Positions 53,438-61,289 of a stretch of DNA of 64,000 bases are shown piece by piece (position 1 is the first letter of the stretch; every line of letters begins with the position of its first letter). The notes beneath the pieces were generated by a model that saw nothing but the letters and a program-made list of their open reading frames with translations, was not told where the DNA came from and searched no databases. A program made the translations under genes and the position numbers. The stretch is taken from contig NC_022247.1 of assembly GCF_000463015.1 (NCBI RefSeq), forward strand, positions 2,170,001 to 2,234,000. The letters are read 5' to 3'. The DNA is from Variovorax paradoxus B4 (GTDB lineage: Bacteria; Pseudomonadota; Gammaproteobacteria; Burkholderiales; Burkholderiaceae_C).

Positions 53438-56400
53438 TCAATCGGAGAATCCGAAGGTGTTGCGCCCCGCAGCCTTTGCACGATAGAGCGCAGCGTCGGC
53501 GCGCGCCAGCAGATCGGCGGCGGTGACGGAGGCGTCGGCCGCCTGGTGGAAGGCAATGCCGATGCTGGTCGTGACGTTCAGGCTCCGGCCGTCCACCTCG
53601 AAGGGGGCGGTGCCGACCTGCTGGACGATCTTTCGCGCGACGGCCACGGCGGCTTCCCGCGTGTGCACGTTCTCCAGCACCACCACGAACTCGTCGCCCG
53701 CGAGGCGCGCCACGGTGTCGGTGGTTCGCACGCTGGCCAGCAGGCGCCGCGCATATTCCACCAGGACGCCATCGCCGGTCGCATGGCCGAGCGTGTCGTT
53801 GATGGTCTTGAAATGGTCGACATCGAGAAACAGCACCGCCAGTGCATTGCCCGAACGCTGCGCGCGGGCGATGGCTCCGGGCAGAAACTCGTTGAAGGCG
53901 AGCCGGTTCGACAGGCCGGTGAGCGTGTCGAACCGTGCCAGGTCGCTCAGCTGGCGCTCCACCGCCTTCAATGCGCTGATGTCCAGGCTCAGCGAGAAGA
54001 TGCCGCGCGTGGCGCCGTCGGGGCCGATGTCGGGCACGTAGCTGACGCGGGTGGCGCGGTCTACGCCCTGGGTCCGGGTCTGCGCCTCGAACTCCACGCG
54101 CTCGCCCGCCAGCGCGCGCGCGATCATGGCCTTGCGCGAAAGATACAGCTCGGGGCCCGCGACGTCGCTCACGTGGTGGCCCAGGATGCCGGCGGGTTCC
54201 ACCCCGAGCCATTCGCGGTAGGTGGCATTGGCAAAGGTGATCTTCTCGTCGCGGTCGATGTAGGTGATGAGTGCCGGCAGGTTGTCGGTGATGGTGCGCA
54301 GGCGCCTTTCGCTTTCGGCTTGCCGCAGCTCCGCCCGCTTCAGCGCCGTGATGTTGAAGGTCATGAGATAGAAACCGAGGAGCTTGTCGCCCTGCGGGTC
54401 CATGTCGGCGACCAGGTTGACCTGGAAATAGCCATCCCTTCCATGGAGCGGGGCCTGGACCGGAAAGCGCACCGACTTGCCCTCGCGCACCAGCGGAAGA
54501 TAGGGCCGGATCTGCCGGTGCACCGCCTTGCCGAGCGCCGAGCGCAGGGTGACGCCGTCGAGCGGGCCGTCGCCCAGGCCCGCCATCTGCCGCGCGCGGC
54601 TGTTGGCGAAGAGGCACTTCTCGCTGCTGTCGAAATAGCCCACCAGCGCCGGGATGCTGTCGGTCACGTCGCGCAGCCGCTTCTCCTGCTCGGTCAGGGC
54701 CTTGCGTATGTTCACTTCGTCGGTGATGTCGAAGGTCATGGCGAACACGCCCTGCACCACGCCGTCCGCGTCCCGGTCGGGAATGTAGTGGGCCTTGAAG
54801 GTCCGGTTTCCGATGCCCAGCGCCGCATCGCCGGATTTCTCGACGACCACCGTCTCGCCGGCCAGCGCGCGTTCGTAGGCCGATGCCACGATCGCGAAAT
54901 CCGCCGGGCCGCGAACCTCCGGCATCGATCGGCCCACCATGGCCCGCTCCTTGTGCAAGGCTTTCACCTGGGCATTGACGAAGGTGTACCTGAGCGAGGA
55001 ATCGACGTGCGACACCAGGGCGGGGATGTTGTCGGCAATGACGCGAACCTGCGCTTCGCTGTGGGCAAGGCTGAATTCGATCCGCTTGCGCTCGGTCACG
55101 TCGGAGGTCATGGCGTAGTAGCCGCGAACCTGTCCGGCCTGGTCGCGGTCGGGGATGAGTTCGGTCTGGAAGTAGCGGTCTTCCTCGCCGTGCCTGGCCT
55201 GGCCCCGGCTTTCGAAGCTGACGGCCTCGCCGGCCAGCACGCGCCGAACGGCGGCATCCCCCGTCTCGTCTTCGCCGACGTTCTGCGCCGCGCGGCCGAT
55301 CAGCTGGGCCGCGCCGCGGTCGAGCTTTCTGCACAGTGGTGCGTTCACGAAGGTGTAGCGTCCCTGCGCATCCACGTGCGACACCATCGCGGGAAGGTTG
55401 TCTGTGATGTCGCGCAGGAACTTCTCGCTCGATTTGCGCTGCCGCATCAGCGTGTCGAAGGTGCGCGCGATGTCGCCGATCTCGTCGCGCGGATACGTGC
55501 GCGGCACGGCCGTTTCCAGGGCCGGGTTGTCCACGTCGAGCATGTGCCGGTGCAGATGCGTGAGCGGCCTGAGCTGCCCGCGCACGAGGCCCAGTGCCAT
55601 GGCGCCGGCGAACATCGCGAGCACCACCGTCCCGATCCAGGCCGAACGCTCGATGGCGTCGACCCGCGCGAACGCCTCCGCGCTCGGGTACATGGACCCC
55701 AGCACCCAGTTCGTCTGCTGGATGCGCTTGAAGGCATACAGGCCGTGCACGCCCGCATGGTTGAAGCCTTCGGTCGCACCTTCGTAGCCTTCGATCGGAC
55801 GCTCGATCTCGGGATTGCCGACCCCCTTCAGGCCCGTCTGGTTGATGATGCGCTCGGTGCGCGGATGGTCGATCACCACGCCTTCCGTGCTGGTGATGAA
55901 CAGATAGCCCGTTTCGCCGAACTTCATGTCGGTGAGTTCGCCCAGGATGTTCCGGTCCTTCAGGTTGAGGGCGCCCGAGATCACGTATCGCACATTGCCG
56001 GCAGGGTCCAGCACCGGTTCGGTCATGGCAATCTGTGCCAGGCCGCTGAGCCGGTTGAGGTAGGGTTCGGAGACCACGCCGGCCTGCGAGGCGATCGTCT
56101 GCAGGAAGTACGGGCGGTCCTTGATGTTCACCCTGCCGAGCTGCTGCGCTCCGCTCAGGCTCGCGATCAGGTCGCCGTCGGCCGTGAAGAACGCGACGTT
56201 GCTGAAGGCTTTGCGAAGCGACGGGTGCCTTTCGAGGAAGGCCTGCAACGCCGGCGCGTCGGGGAATTCGTTCGATGCCACGCTGTCGGCGAAGGTCTCC
56301 AGCAGGGTGCGGCGGCTGACGAACTTCTGGCCTACCGTGTTTGCAATGGCCGACAGGCGCGCGAACGCTTCGCTTTCAATGGAGGCCTTCATGCTGGTCT

Positions 56401-56521
56401 TGACCAGATGCAGGGCAACCGTGGCAATGGCGAAGGTCGCCGCCAGGACCACCGCGGCAACGCCGAGGCTGAGACGTGAGTTCAAGCTGATGCGGATGTT
56501 CCCGAGACCTGATGAGTTCAT
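53438..56521 (-). CDS. Membrane diguanylate cyclase: Cache-HAMP-PASx4-GGDEF
   Basis: A 1027-residue inner-membrane sensor. Helix 1 (residues about 18-42) and helix 2 (about 292-314) enclose a Cache domain (NIKDRPYFLQTIASQAGVVS). HAMP follows, then four PAS units at about 375, 505, 625 and 745, each starting with an (I/T)DNxPA-type motif. The C-terminal cyclase has ARLAGDEFVVVLEN (active-site GDEF) and, five residues before it, RTTD, a complete inhibitory I-site. No EAL domain. It makes c-di-GMP in response to an external ligand and possibly cytoplasmic cues. No Shine-Dalgarno precedes ATG 56521. Confidence 0.92.
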   Translation of the reverse strand: MNSSGLGNIRISLNSRLSLGVAAVVLAATFAIATVALHLVKTSMKASIESEAFARLSAIANTVGQKFVSRRTLLETFADSVASNEFPDAPALQAFLERHPSLRKAFSNVAFFTADGDLIASLSGAQQLGRVNIKDRPYFLQTIASQAGVVSEPYLNRLSGLAQIAMTEPVLDPAGNVRYVISGALNLKDRNILGELTDMKFGETGYLFITSTEGVVIDHPRTERIINQTGLKGVGNPEIERPIEGYEGATEGFNHAGVHGLYAFKRIQQTNWVLGSMYPSAEAFARVDAIERSAWIGTVVLAMFAGAMALGLVRGQLRPLTHLHRHMLDVDNPALETAVPRTYPRDEIGDIARTFDTLMRQRKSSEKFLRDITDNLPAMVSHVDAQGRYTFVNAPLCRKLDRGAAQLIGRAAQNVGEDETGDAAVRRVLAGEAVSFESRGQARHGEEDRYFQTELIPDRDQAGQVRGYYAMTSDVTERKRIEFSLAHSEAQVRVIADNIPALVSHVDSSLRYTFVNAQVKALHKERAMVGRSMPEVRGPADFAIVASAYERALAGETVVVEKSGDAALGIGNRTFKAHYIPDRDADGVVQGVFAMTFDITDEVNIRKALTEQEKRLRDVTDSIPALVGYFDSSEKCLFANSRARQMAGLGDGPLDGVTLRSALGKAVHRQIRPYLPLVREGKSVRFPVQAPLHGRDGYFQVNLVADMDPQGDKLLGFYLMTFNITALKRAELRQAESERRLRTITDNLPALITYIDRDEKITFANATYREWLGVEPAGILGHHVSDVAGPELYLSRKAMIARALAGERVEFEAQTRTQGVDRATRVSYVPDIGPDGATRGIFSLSLDISALKAVERQLSDLARFDTLTGLSNRLAFNEFLPGAIARAQRSGNALAVLFLDVDHFKTINDTLGHATGDGVLVEYARRLLASVRTTDTVARLAGDEFVVVLENVHTREAAVAVARKIVQQVGTAPFEVDGRSLNVTTSIGIAFHQAADASVTAADLLARADAALYRAKAAGRNTFGFSD

Positions 56522-56529
56522 TGGAGAGG

Positions 56530-56548
56530 AAAAAAAGCATCGCGATGC
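56530..56548 (-). other. Terminator-like palindrome and T7 tract before the GGDEF start codon
   Basis: On the minus strand GCATCGCGATGC (56548-56537) is followed by seven T and, nine bases later, the start codon. The stem is short (4-5 bp), so it may be an attenuator, a weak terminator or chance. Confidence 0.3.
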
Positions 56549-56635
56549 AGTCCGCGCGGCGCATGTAGTGTGTCAGAAGCGGGGATTGCCCCACTTCGCG
56601 CAATCCCCCATAGGTGGGTGGGGCGCCAACGGTGG

Positions 56636-57982
56636 CTATTGGCCGGACGGATAGGTCTCGGGAACCTCTGCGTCCATCGACGCTGCATCGCGTTCCAGCG
56701 GCTCGACCGCGCGGCTGCGGTCGAAGTGCAGCAGTGCGTCGAACTGCACCGGCAGCCGCGCGAAGAAATAGTGGCTCTGCCGCTCGGTCTCGGGCCGGTA
56801 GATGACGCCGATGGCGCGTTCGAGCCGCGGCGCCCGCAGCGCGAAGAAAGGGCTTCCCTCGCCGCGCAGGGGCAGCATGAAACGCTCGAATCCGGTCTCG
56901 TGCATGAGGCCCTCGTAGCTGTCCGGGCGCGACGCAGCCACCTGCTTGCGTTCGGCGGCCGCGCCCCAGTCGGAGGCTGCCATCACGGTGCCGGCATGCG
57001 TGGTGAAGCCCACCAGCACCGCATCGCGGCCCTGGCGTTCGCGCACCAGCTGGCCGACGTTGAGTTCTCCGCGCTGCTCGCCCATCTCGGTGGCGCGCGC
57101 GTCGCCCAGATGCGAGTTGTGTGCCCACACCACGATCTTCGGGCGTTCGCTCGCGCGCCAGAGATGGCGCTCGATCTCGCCCAGCGTCTCCACCATGTGC
57201 CGGTCGCGCAGGTTCCACGAGGACACGTCGCTCAGGTACATCGAGCGGTAGTAGGCCTCGGCGTTCTTGATCAGGCGCGCGTTCTGCTCGGCATTGAAGG
57301 CCTCTTCCTCGTTGGCTGCGATGCCGCTGCGCCATGCGTCGCCGGCGGCGCGGCGCATCTGGACCAGCATGTCGACCACCTCGCGCTGGCAGGAGGGCGT
57401 GTTGCCGAGGCCGGCCATCAGGCCGTAGACCTGCCCGCCATCGCCGAAGCGGTCGAAGCACCCGTAGCGCTCGCGGGCGCTTCGCGCCGCCTCGGGGTCG
57501 GTGCGGTCGAAGTAGGCGAGCACGGCTTCGATGGAGGCATGCAGGCTGTAGAGGTCCAGCCCGTAGAAGCCGGTCTTTCCCTGCGCCGGGCCTGCATCGT
57601 TGAAGGCGCGCTGCCATTCGACGAAGCTCGCGACAATTTCGTTGCGCCACATCCAGGTCGGAAAGCGCCGGAAGCCCGCGAGCGCCTCGCGCGCATCGGC
57701 GTCGTCGCCGGCGCCCTTGACGTAGCGGTTCACGCGATAGGCATCGGGCCAGTCGCCTTCGATGGCCACCGCGTTGAAGCCTTTCTCGGCCAGCAGGCGC
57801 CGCGTGATGTCCGCGCGCGCCGCATAGAACTCGTGCGTGCCGTGCGAAGCCTCGCCGAGCAGCACGTAGTGCGCATCGCCGATCAGCTCGAGCAGCGCGT
57901 CGTGGTCGCCGGAAGAGCCGTCCATCGGATGTGCCGCGGCGCGCAGCGCGTCTGCTTCCTTCGATATGGGGGAGGGCGTCAT
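56636..57982 (-). CDS. Erythromycin-esterase-family protein
   Basis: A 448-residue EreA/EreB-superfamily protein. Diagnostic blocks: VLLGEASHGTHEFYAARADI (Glu-His catalytic region), FNAVAIEGDWPDAYRVNRYV, FPTWMWRNEIV, KTGFYGLDLYSLHASIEAVL and VVWAHNSHLGDARATEM. Relatives such as succinoglycan-synthesis or stress proteins have no proven macrolide activity, so a resistance role should not be assumed. It lies 12 bp after the phosphoribosyltransferase gene, a pairing I recall as common in stress islands of proteobacteria. Confidence 0.88.
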   Translation of the reverse strand: MTPSPISKEADALRAAAHPMDGSSGDHDALLELIGDAHYVLLGEASHGTHEFYAARADITRRLLAEKGFNAVAIEGDWPDAYRVNRYVKGAGDDADAREALAGFRRFPTWMWRNEIVASFVEWQRAFNDAGPAQGKTGFYGLDLYSLHASIEAVLAYFDRTDPEAARSARERYGCFDRFGDGGQVYGLMAGLGNTPSCQREVVDMLVQMRRAAGDAWRSGIAANEEEAFNAEQNARLIKNAEAYYRSMYLSDVSSWNLRDRHMVETLGEIERHLWRASERPKIVVWAHNSHLGDARATEMGEQRGELNVGQLVRERQGRDAVLVGFTTHAGTVMAASDWGAAAERKQVAASRPDSYEGLMHETGFERFMLPLRGEGSPFFALRAPRLERAIGVIYRPETERQSHYFFARLPVQFDALLHFDRSRAVEPLERDAASMDAEVPETYPSGQ

Positions 57983-57994
57983 CGTCCACGGTCC

Positions 57995-58660
57995 TCAGGC
58001 TGGATGCGCGCCATGATGGTTCGCGTCTTCGATCAGGCTGCACACTTCCTCGTCGCTGGTCTGCGAGAAGTCCAGGTACCAGCGGCCCACACCCAGGAAA
58101 GGCTCCGGGGTTTCGGCGCAGACCACGTCGTCCGCCTCGCCCCGCAGCAGCGCGCAGGCTTCGGGCGACGCCACGGGGGCGGCAACGACCACGCGTGCGG
58201 GCGCCTGCCGGCGCACCGCGCGAACGGCCACGCGCATGGTCGAGCCGGTGGCGAGGCCGTCGTCCACCAGGATGGCGGTGCGGCCATGCAGATCGGGCGC
58301 GGGCCGGTTGCCGCGGTATGCGCGTTCGCGCCGTTCGAGCTCGTGTTGCTCGTTGCGCACCACTTCATCGACCTCCCTCGCGCCGATGCCGAGCTCGCGC
58401 ACGAGGTCCTGGTCCAGCACCTGTTCGCCGCCGCCCGCGATGGCACCCATGGCGAATTCCTCGTGGCCCGGCACGCCCAGCTTGCGCACCACCAGCACGT
58501 CGAGCGGGGCGTGCAGCGCCTTGGCCACCTCGTACGCAACCGGCATCCCGCCGCGTGGCAGGGCCAGCACGATCACCTCCGGCCTGTGGGCATAGGCGGC
58601 CAGCCTTCGGGCGAGCACGCGGCCCGCCTGCTGCCGGTTCCTGAAAGACGCGAATGCCAT
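57995..58660 (-). CDS. Phosphoribosyltransferase-domain protein
   Basis: A 221-residue PRTase-fold protein. The N-terminal part has FRNRQQAGRVLARRLAAYAH and VIVLALPRGGMPVAYEVAKA. The PRPP-binding loop is AILVDDGLATGSTMRVAVRA, and the C-terminus contains VVVAAPVASPEACALLRGEA. The short helical insert carries ERRERAYRGNRP. Such proteins are encoded beside erythromycin-esterase-like genes; substrate unknown. ATG 58660 has AAGGACA upstream. It appears to be the first gene of a two-gene operon. Confidence 0.85.
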   Translation of the reverse strand: MAFASFRNRQQAGRVLARRLAAYAHRPEVIVLALPRGGMPVAYEVAKALHAPLDVLVVRKLGVPGHEEFAMGAIAGGGEQVLDQDLVRELGIGAREVDEVVRNEQHELERRERAYRGNRPAPDLHGRTAILVDDGLATGSTMRVAVRAVRRQAPARVVVAAPVASPEACALLRGEADDVVCAETPEPFLGVGRWYLDFSQTSDEEVCSLIEDANHHGAHPA

Positions 58661-58786
58661 TTTTCGGATGTCCTTGCAGGCACCTTATTTTTGCCGGCGC
58701 AAGGGTGTTGTAGGGCGATGCCCACATTGGCGTAGGCGTGCACTGCCACCGGGGGTCTTCCCCTTCCGGGTGGATGGCGAGCCTGC

Positions 58787-59125
58787 CTATGCGCCGGCCT
58801 GCAACCCACCCCGGCCGCGGCGCTCCGCCTCCCGCCACGCATTCACGATCAATTCCCGCGCCTTCGGATGCTCGGGATCGGTGACCACCCATTCGGGGTA
58901 CGCATGCGGCAGGCTGGCCGCGGTCACGCGGATCGCGTCGAACTCGATGGGGGACAGCGGCGCGGCCGCGCTGGCGCGGTGGGTCAGCGTCTTGCGCAGG
59001 CCCGCTTTCCATGCATCCGGTAGGTGATCGACGGCGGGCAGGAGCGCCAGCGCGATGTGCGCGGCGCGCGGGCTCAGGGCTGCAGCGTCGGCGCGCAGGC
59101 GCGCAAGGCACTCGGTGCCGCTCAT
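58787..59125 (-). CDS. Hypothetical protein downstream of the hsp20 genes
   Basis: A 112-residue soluble protein with no signal peptide and no motif I recognise. It is mostly helical by composition, with TECLARLRADAAALSPRAAH early and LSPIEFDAIRVTAASLPHAY in the middle. GGAGGTGAA precedes the ATG. It lies 40 bp after the second hsp20 gene on the same strand, so it is probably co-transcribed from the heat-shock promoter. Confidence 0.6.
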   Translation of the reverse strand: MSGTECLARLRADAAALSPRAAHIALALLPAVDHLPDAWKAGLRKTLTHRASAAAPLSPIEFDAIRVTAASLPHAYPEWVVTDPEHPKARELIVNAWREAERRGRGGLQAGA

Positions 59126-59165
59126 CTTTCTTCACCTCCGGAGCACCACATGCTGCGCACCTCGC

Positions 59166-59579
59166 TCAGGCGGCCTGGATCTCGATGCGCCGCGGCTGGG
59201 CATGTTCGGCCTTGGGAATGCGCAGCTTCAGCACACCCTGCGAAAGCTCGGCCGAGATGGCGTTGGTGTCGAGCTCCTTGCTGAGCGTGAAGACGCGGCG
59301 GAAGCGGGCCAGGCCGACTTCCGTGTGGCTCGATTCCAGCCCCTCGGGCACCGAGAGACCGGACTCGGCGTCGATGGTCAGCGTGTCGGAGGCCACCTGC
59401 AGGCTGAGCTTGTCGCGCGAGACGCCCGGCAGGTCGGCAAAGAGCGTGATGCCGCCGCTGTCCTCGACCACGTCGACCGGCGGCGTGAGCGCCGCGTCGC
59501 TGTAGCGCGAGCTGTCGTCCTTGGGCGCGAGCTCCTTCGATCCGGCCGCGCGAGGCGAAGTGGTGGTGTGGCTGTCCAT
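59166..59579 (-). CDS. Small heat-shock protein (Hsp20 family), second of a pair
   Basis: A 137-residue alpha-crystallin chaperone. The ACD spans about residues 35-130: TPPVDVVEDSGGITLFADLP opens it, FRRVFTLSKELDTNAISAEL is the central strand block, and ISAELSQGVLKLRIPKAE contains the GVLxxxxPK signature. The IEIQAA tail stands where the IxI motif would be. ATG 59579 is preceded by AGGAGAGA. It follows the other hsp20 gene by 29 bp; such class A and B pairs often form mixed oligomers. Confidence 0.92.
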   Translation of the reverse strand: MDSHTTTSPRAAGSKELAPKDDSSRYSDAALTPPVDVVEDSGGITLFADLPGVSRDKLSLQVASDTLTIDAESGLSVPEGLESSHTEVGLARFRRVFTLSKELDTNAISAELSQGVLKLRIPKAEHAQPRRIEIQAA

Positions 59580-59608
59580 GATCGTCTCTCCTTTCTTCAT
59601 GGTCGATA

Positions 59609-60046
59609 TCACTGGACGGCAATGCGCCGGGGCAGCGACGACGCGCGGCGCTGCACGGTGATGTGCAGCACGCCGTCGCGGTACCTGGCGGCCACGGCGT
59701 CGGGGTCGGCATCGTCGGGCAGGGTGAGGACCCGGCGGAACGCGCCCTCGAAGCGCTCGTTGATGTGCACGGCCGCCTGCGCATCGGCCTCGGGCAGGGT
59801 CTTGCCGCGCTGGCCGGCAATGGTGAGCAGGCCGCGCTCCAGGTGGACCTCCAGGCTGGAGGGGTCGACACCGGGTGCGAACGCGTAGATCTCCACGGTC
59901 TGCGGCGTGCCGCCGATGTTCAGGGCCGGGAAGCCGTTGCGGCCGAAGCCGCGGATGGTCGGAGACAGATCGAAGGCCTGCTGCATCTCGCGCTGCAGGC
60001 GATCCATCTCTGCGAACACGTCGCGCGGAAACAGGGATCGGTACAT
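59609..60046 (-). CDS. Small heat-shock protein (Hsp20 family), first of a pair
   Basis: A 145-residue alpha-crystallin chaperone. The N-terminal arm starts YRSLFPRDVFAEMDRLQREM, and the ACD has FPALNIGGTPQTVEIYAFAP, LERGLLTIAGQRGKTLPEAD and the signature RYRDGVLHITVQRRASSLP. It ends RRIAVQ. ATG 60046 is chosen for the GGAGG eight bases upstream; the frame extends five codons. A sigma32-type promoter at 60147-60119 reads into it. Confidence 0.93.
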   Translation of the reverse strand: MYRSLFPRDVFAEMDRLQREMQQAFDLSPTIRGFGRNGFPALNIGGTPQTVEIYAFAPGVDPSSLEVHLERGLLTIAGQRGKTLPEADAQAAVHINERFEGAFRRVLTLPDDADPDAVAARYRDGVLHITVQRRASSLPRRIAVQ

Positions 60047-60118
60047 GGCGAAAACCTCCATTCAAGAACAGGTTGAACGGCGCGCCGGAGGCGTGTGTCT
60101 CCAGCGCTCCCGATCAGC

Positions 60119-60147
60119 GAAATAGGCGCTCGCGGCGGGTTTTCAAG
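60119..60147 (-). promoter_or_regulatory. Sigma32-like heat-shock promoter for the hsp20 operon
   Basis: On the minus strand CTTGAA (60147-60142), a 15-bp spacer and CCTATTTC (60126-60119) closely match the sigma32 consensus CTTGAA-N13-17-CCCCATNT. It lies about 75-100 bp upstream of the first hsp20 start. Confidence 0.7.
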
Positions 60148-60231
60148 AGGTGCGCGCAGGGGCCCGGAAACCGATCGTTCGAGCGCTATGAGGACGGAAG
60201 GCGCGATTGAAAGAATCACGTTGCCGCGCCT

Positions 60232-60260
60232 CTTGAACCCGCGCCCGGCGAACCTAGATC
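60232..60260 (+). promoter_or_regulatory. Second sigma32-like promoter, divergent
   Basis: CTTGAA (60232-60237), a 15-bp spacer and CCTAGATC (60253-60260) resemble a heat-shock promoter on the plus strand, about 50 bp before the small gene at 60312. The -10 element is less perfect than the hsp20 one. Confidence 0.5.
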
Positions 60261-60311
60261 GATCCTCGTCGAAATCGTCAGTCGTCATTCCAAACCTGAA
60301 GGAGATTTGCC

Positions 60312-60668
60312 ATGCCGATGGACCTGCTCAAGCAGATTGCCGCATCCCGCCTGCCCGTGTCTTTCCGCACGCCCAAGGAGATCGACGAGGTCAGGATTCT
60401 TCGCCGGGCGGGGCTCGTGATTGCATTGATTCCGGCGCCAGCCGACCCCCTGACGCTGGCGGGCAGCGAACCCGCGGCGCAGGTGCTGGCCCTGACCGAA
60501 AAAGGGCGCGAGGAGCTCGCGCGCATCCGCTATCCGGGCGACCTGCCGCCACCGAAGCCTCGCCATCCGGGCCTGAAGGGCTGGCTGGGCGCCAAGCGCT
60601 TCGGACATGGATTGCAGCAAGTCTTACCCTCGCGAGGCCACGATTCCCGCACCGCTGGAGGCGTGTAG
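60312..60668 (+). CDS. Hypothetical protein under a sigma32-like promoter
   Basis: A 118-residue protein without signal peptide. It begins PMDLLKQIAASRLPVSFRTP and has EIDEVRILRRAGLVIALIPA, then VLALTEKGREELARIRYPGD, a helical pattern that faintly resembles the wing and end of a winged helix; the tail is basic and Pro-rich. GGAGA lies seven bases before the ATG. I cannot name a family. Its promoter suggests a heat-inducible role. Confidence 0.65.
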   Translation: MPMDLLKQIAASRLPVSFRTPKEIDEVRILRRAGLVIALIPAPADPLTLAGSEPAAQVLALTEKGREELARIRYPGDLPPPKPRHPGLKGWLGAKRFGHGLQQVLPSRGHDSRTAGGV

Positions 60669-60774
60669 GCTGCATCCTTCCTGAACTTGCGCGGAAATCC
60701 ACGCCGCCGTCTGCGTGGTTCCGCGCTGAATCCGATTCGCCTATGCGAGCGAAGAAATTCTTCAGGAGACAGAC

Positions 60775-61095
60775 ATGGACTTCGAAGGCATCTACTGCTT
60801 TGACACGGCGGCCGTCCGCTTCGCGATCTACCCGGACGGACCCGATGGTGCCCGGATCATCGGCCAGATTTCAGAGGAAACCCTGCACGACGTGTTCGGC
60901 ACCCGAAACCTGGGCGACCGCCTGCTGGAGACCTGCAGGGCGCACTTCGATGTCATTGGCGCTGCAGCGCTCAAGCGGTACCGGGCCAATCCGACCCAGC
61001 CCATCATCCTGACCGTGGACGACTTTTCGCGGCGCATCTCCCCGCGGTCCGCGCGCTCGCAAACCGCCTCGCGGGCCACGCCGCTCGCGGCCTGA
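60775..61095 (+). CDS. Probable DUF1488-family protein
   Basis: A 106-residue protein. It reads EGIYCFDTAAVRFAIYPDG, ARIIGQISEETLHDVFGTRN and LLETCRAHFDVIGAAALKRY, ending with a DDFSRR stretch and a basic Ser/Arg/Ala tail. The order of a beta hairpin, an ISxExLxxxF helix and a long helix with KRY fits DUF1488, a small uncharacterised family. AGGAGA precedes the ATG. A terminator-like hairpin follows at 61101. Confidence 0.6.
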   Translation: MDFEGIYCFDTAAVRFAIYPDGPDGARIIGQISEETLHDVFGTRNLGDRLLETCRAHFDVIGAAALKRYRANPTQPIILTVDDFSRRISPRSARSQTASRATPLAA

Positions 61096-61100
61096 AAAGA

Positions 61101-61125
61101 CCGCGCGCCGCGCGCGGCCATTTTT
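61101..61125 (+). terminator. Rho-independent terminator candidate
   Basis: CCGCGC (61101-61106) and GCGCGG (61112-61117) form a GC-only stem around GCCGC, followed three bases later by five T. It lies six bases after the stop codon of the DUF1488-like gene. Confidence 0.6.
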
Positions 61126-61289
61126 CGTCCCTGATCGCGTTATGGGGAACTCTCCGACACGCCAAGGCGGTTTAAGCCTTACCCGCTGCGCCGGGATTCT
61201 TTGCAAATTGTGCGGTCAGGCTTGCAGATGCCGAAAGCGTGTTCCGTTGGACACCCGGTCGCTGGCCTTCATGCAAGCAAGGAACACCG

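Noticed and set aside
53402..56479. 1025-codon plus-strand open frame opposite the GGDEF gene
   Set aside because: No recognisable motif and typical antisense composition. The minus strand encodes intact Cache, PAS and GGDEF domains.
56636..57982. Reading the erythromycin-esterase-family gene as antibiotic resistance
   Set aside because: The family is broad and most chromosomal members in stress islands have no shown macrolide activity. Sequence alone does not support a resistance call.
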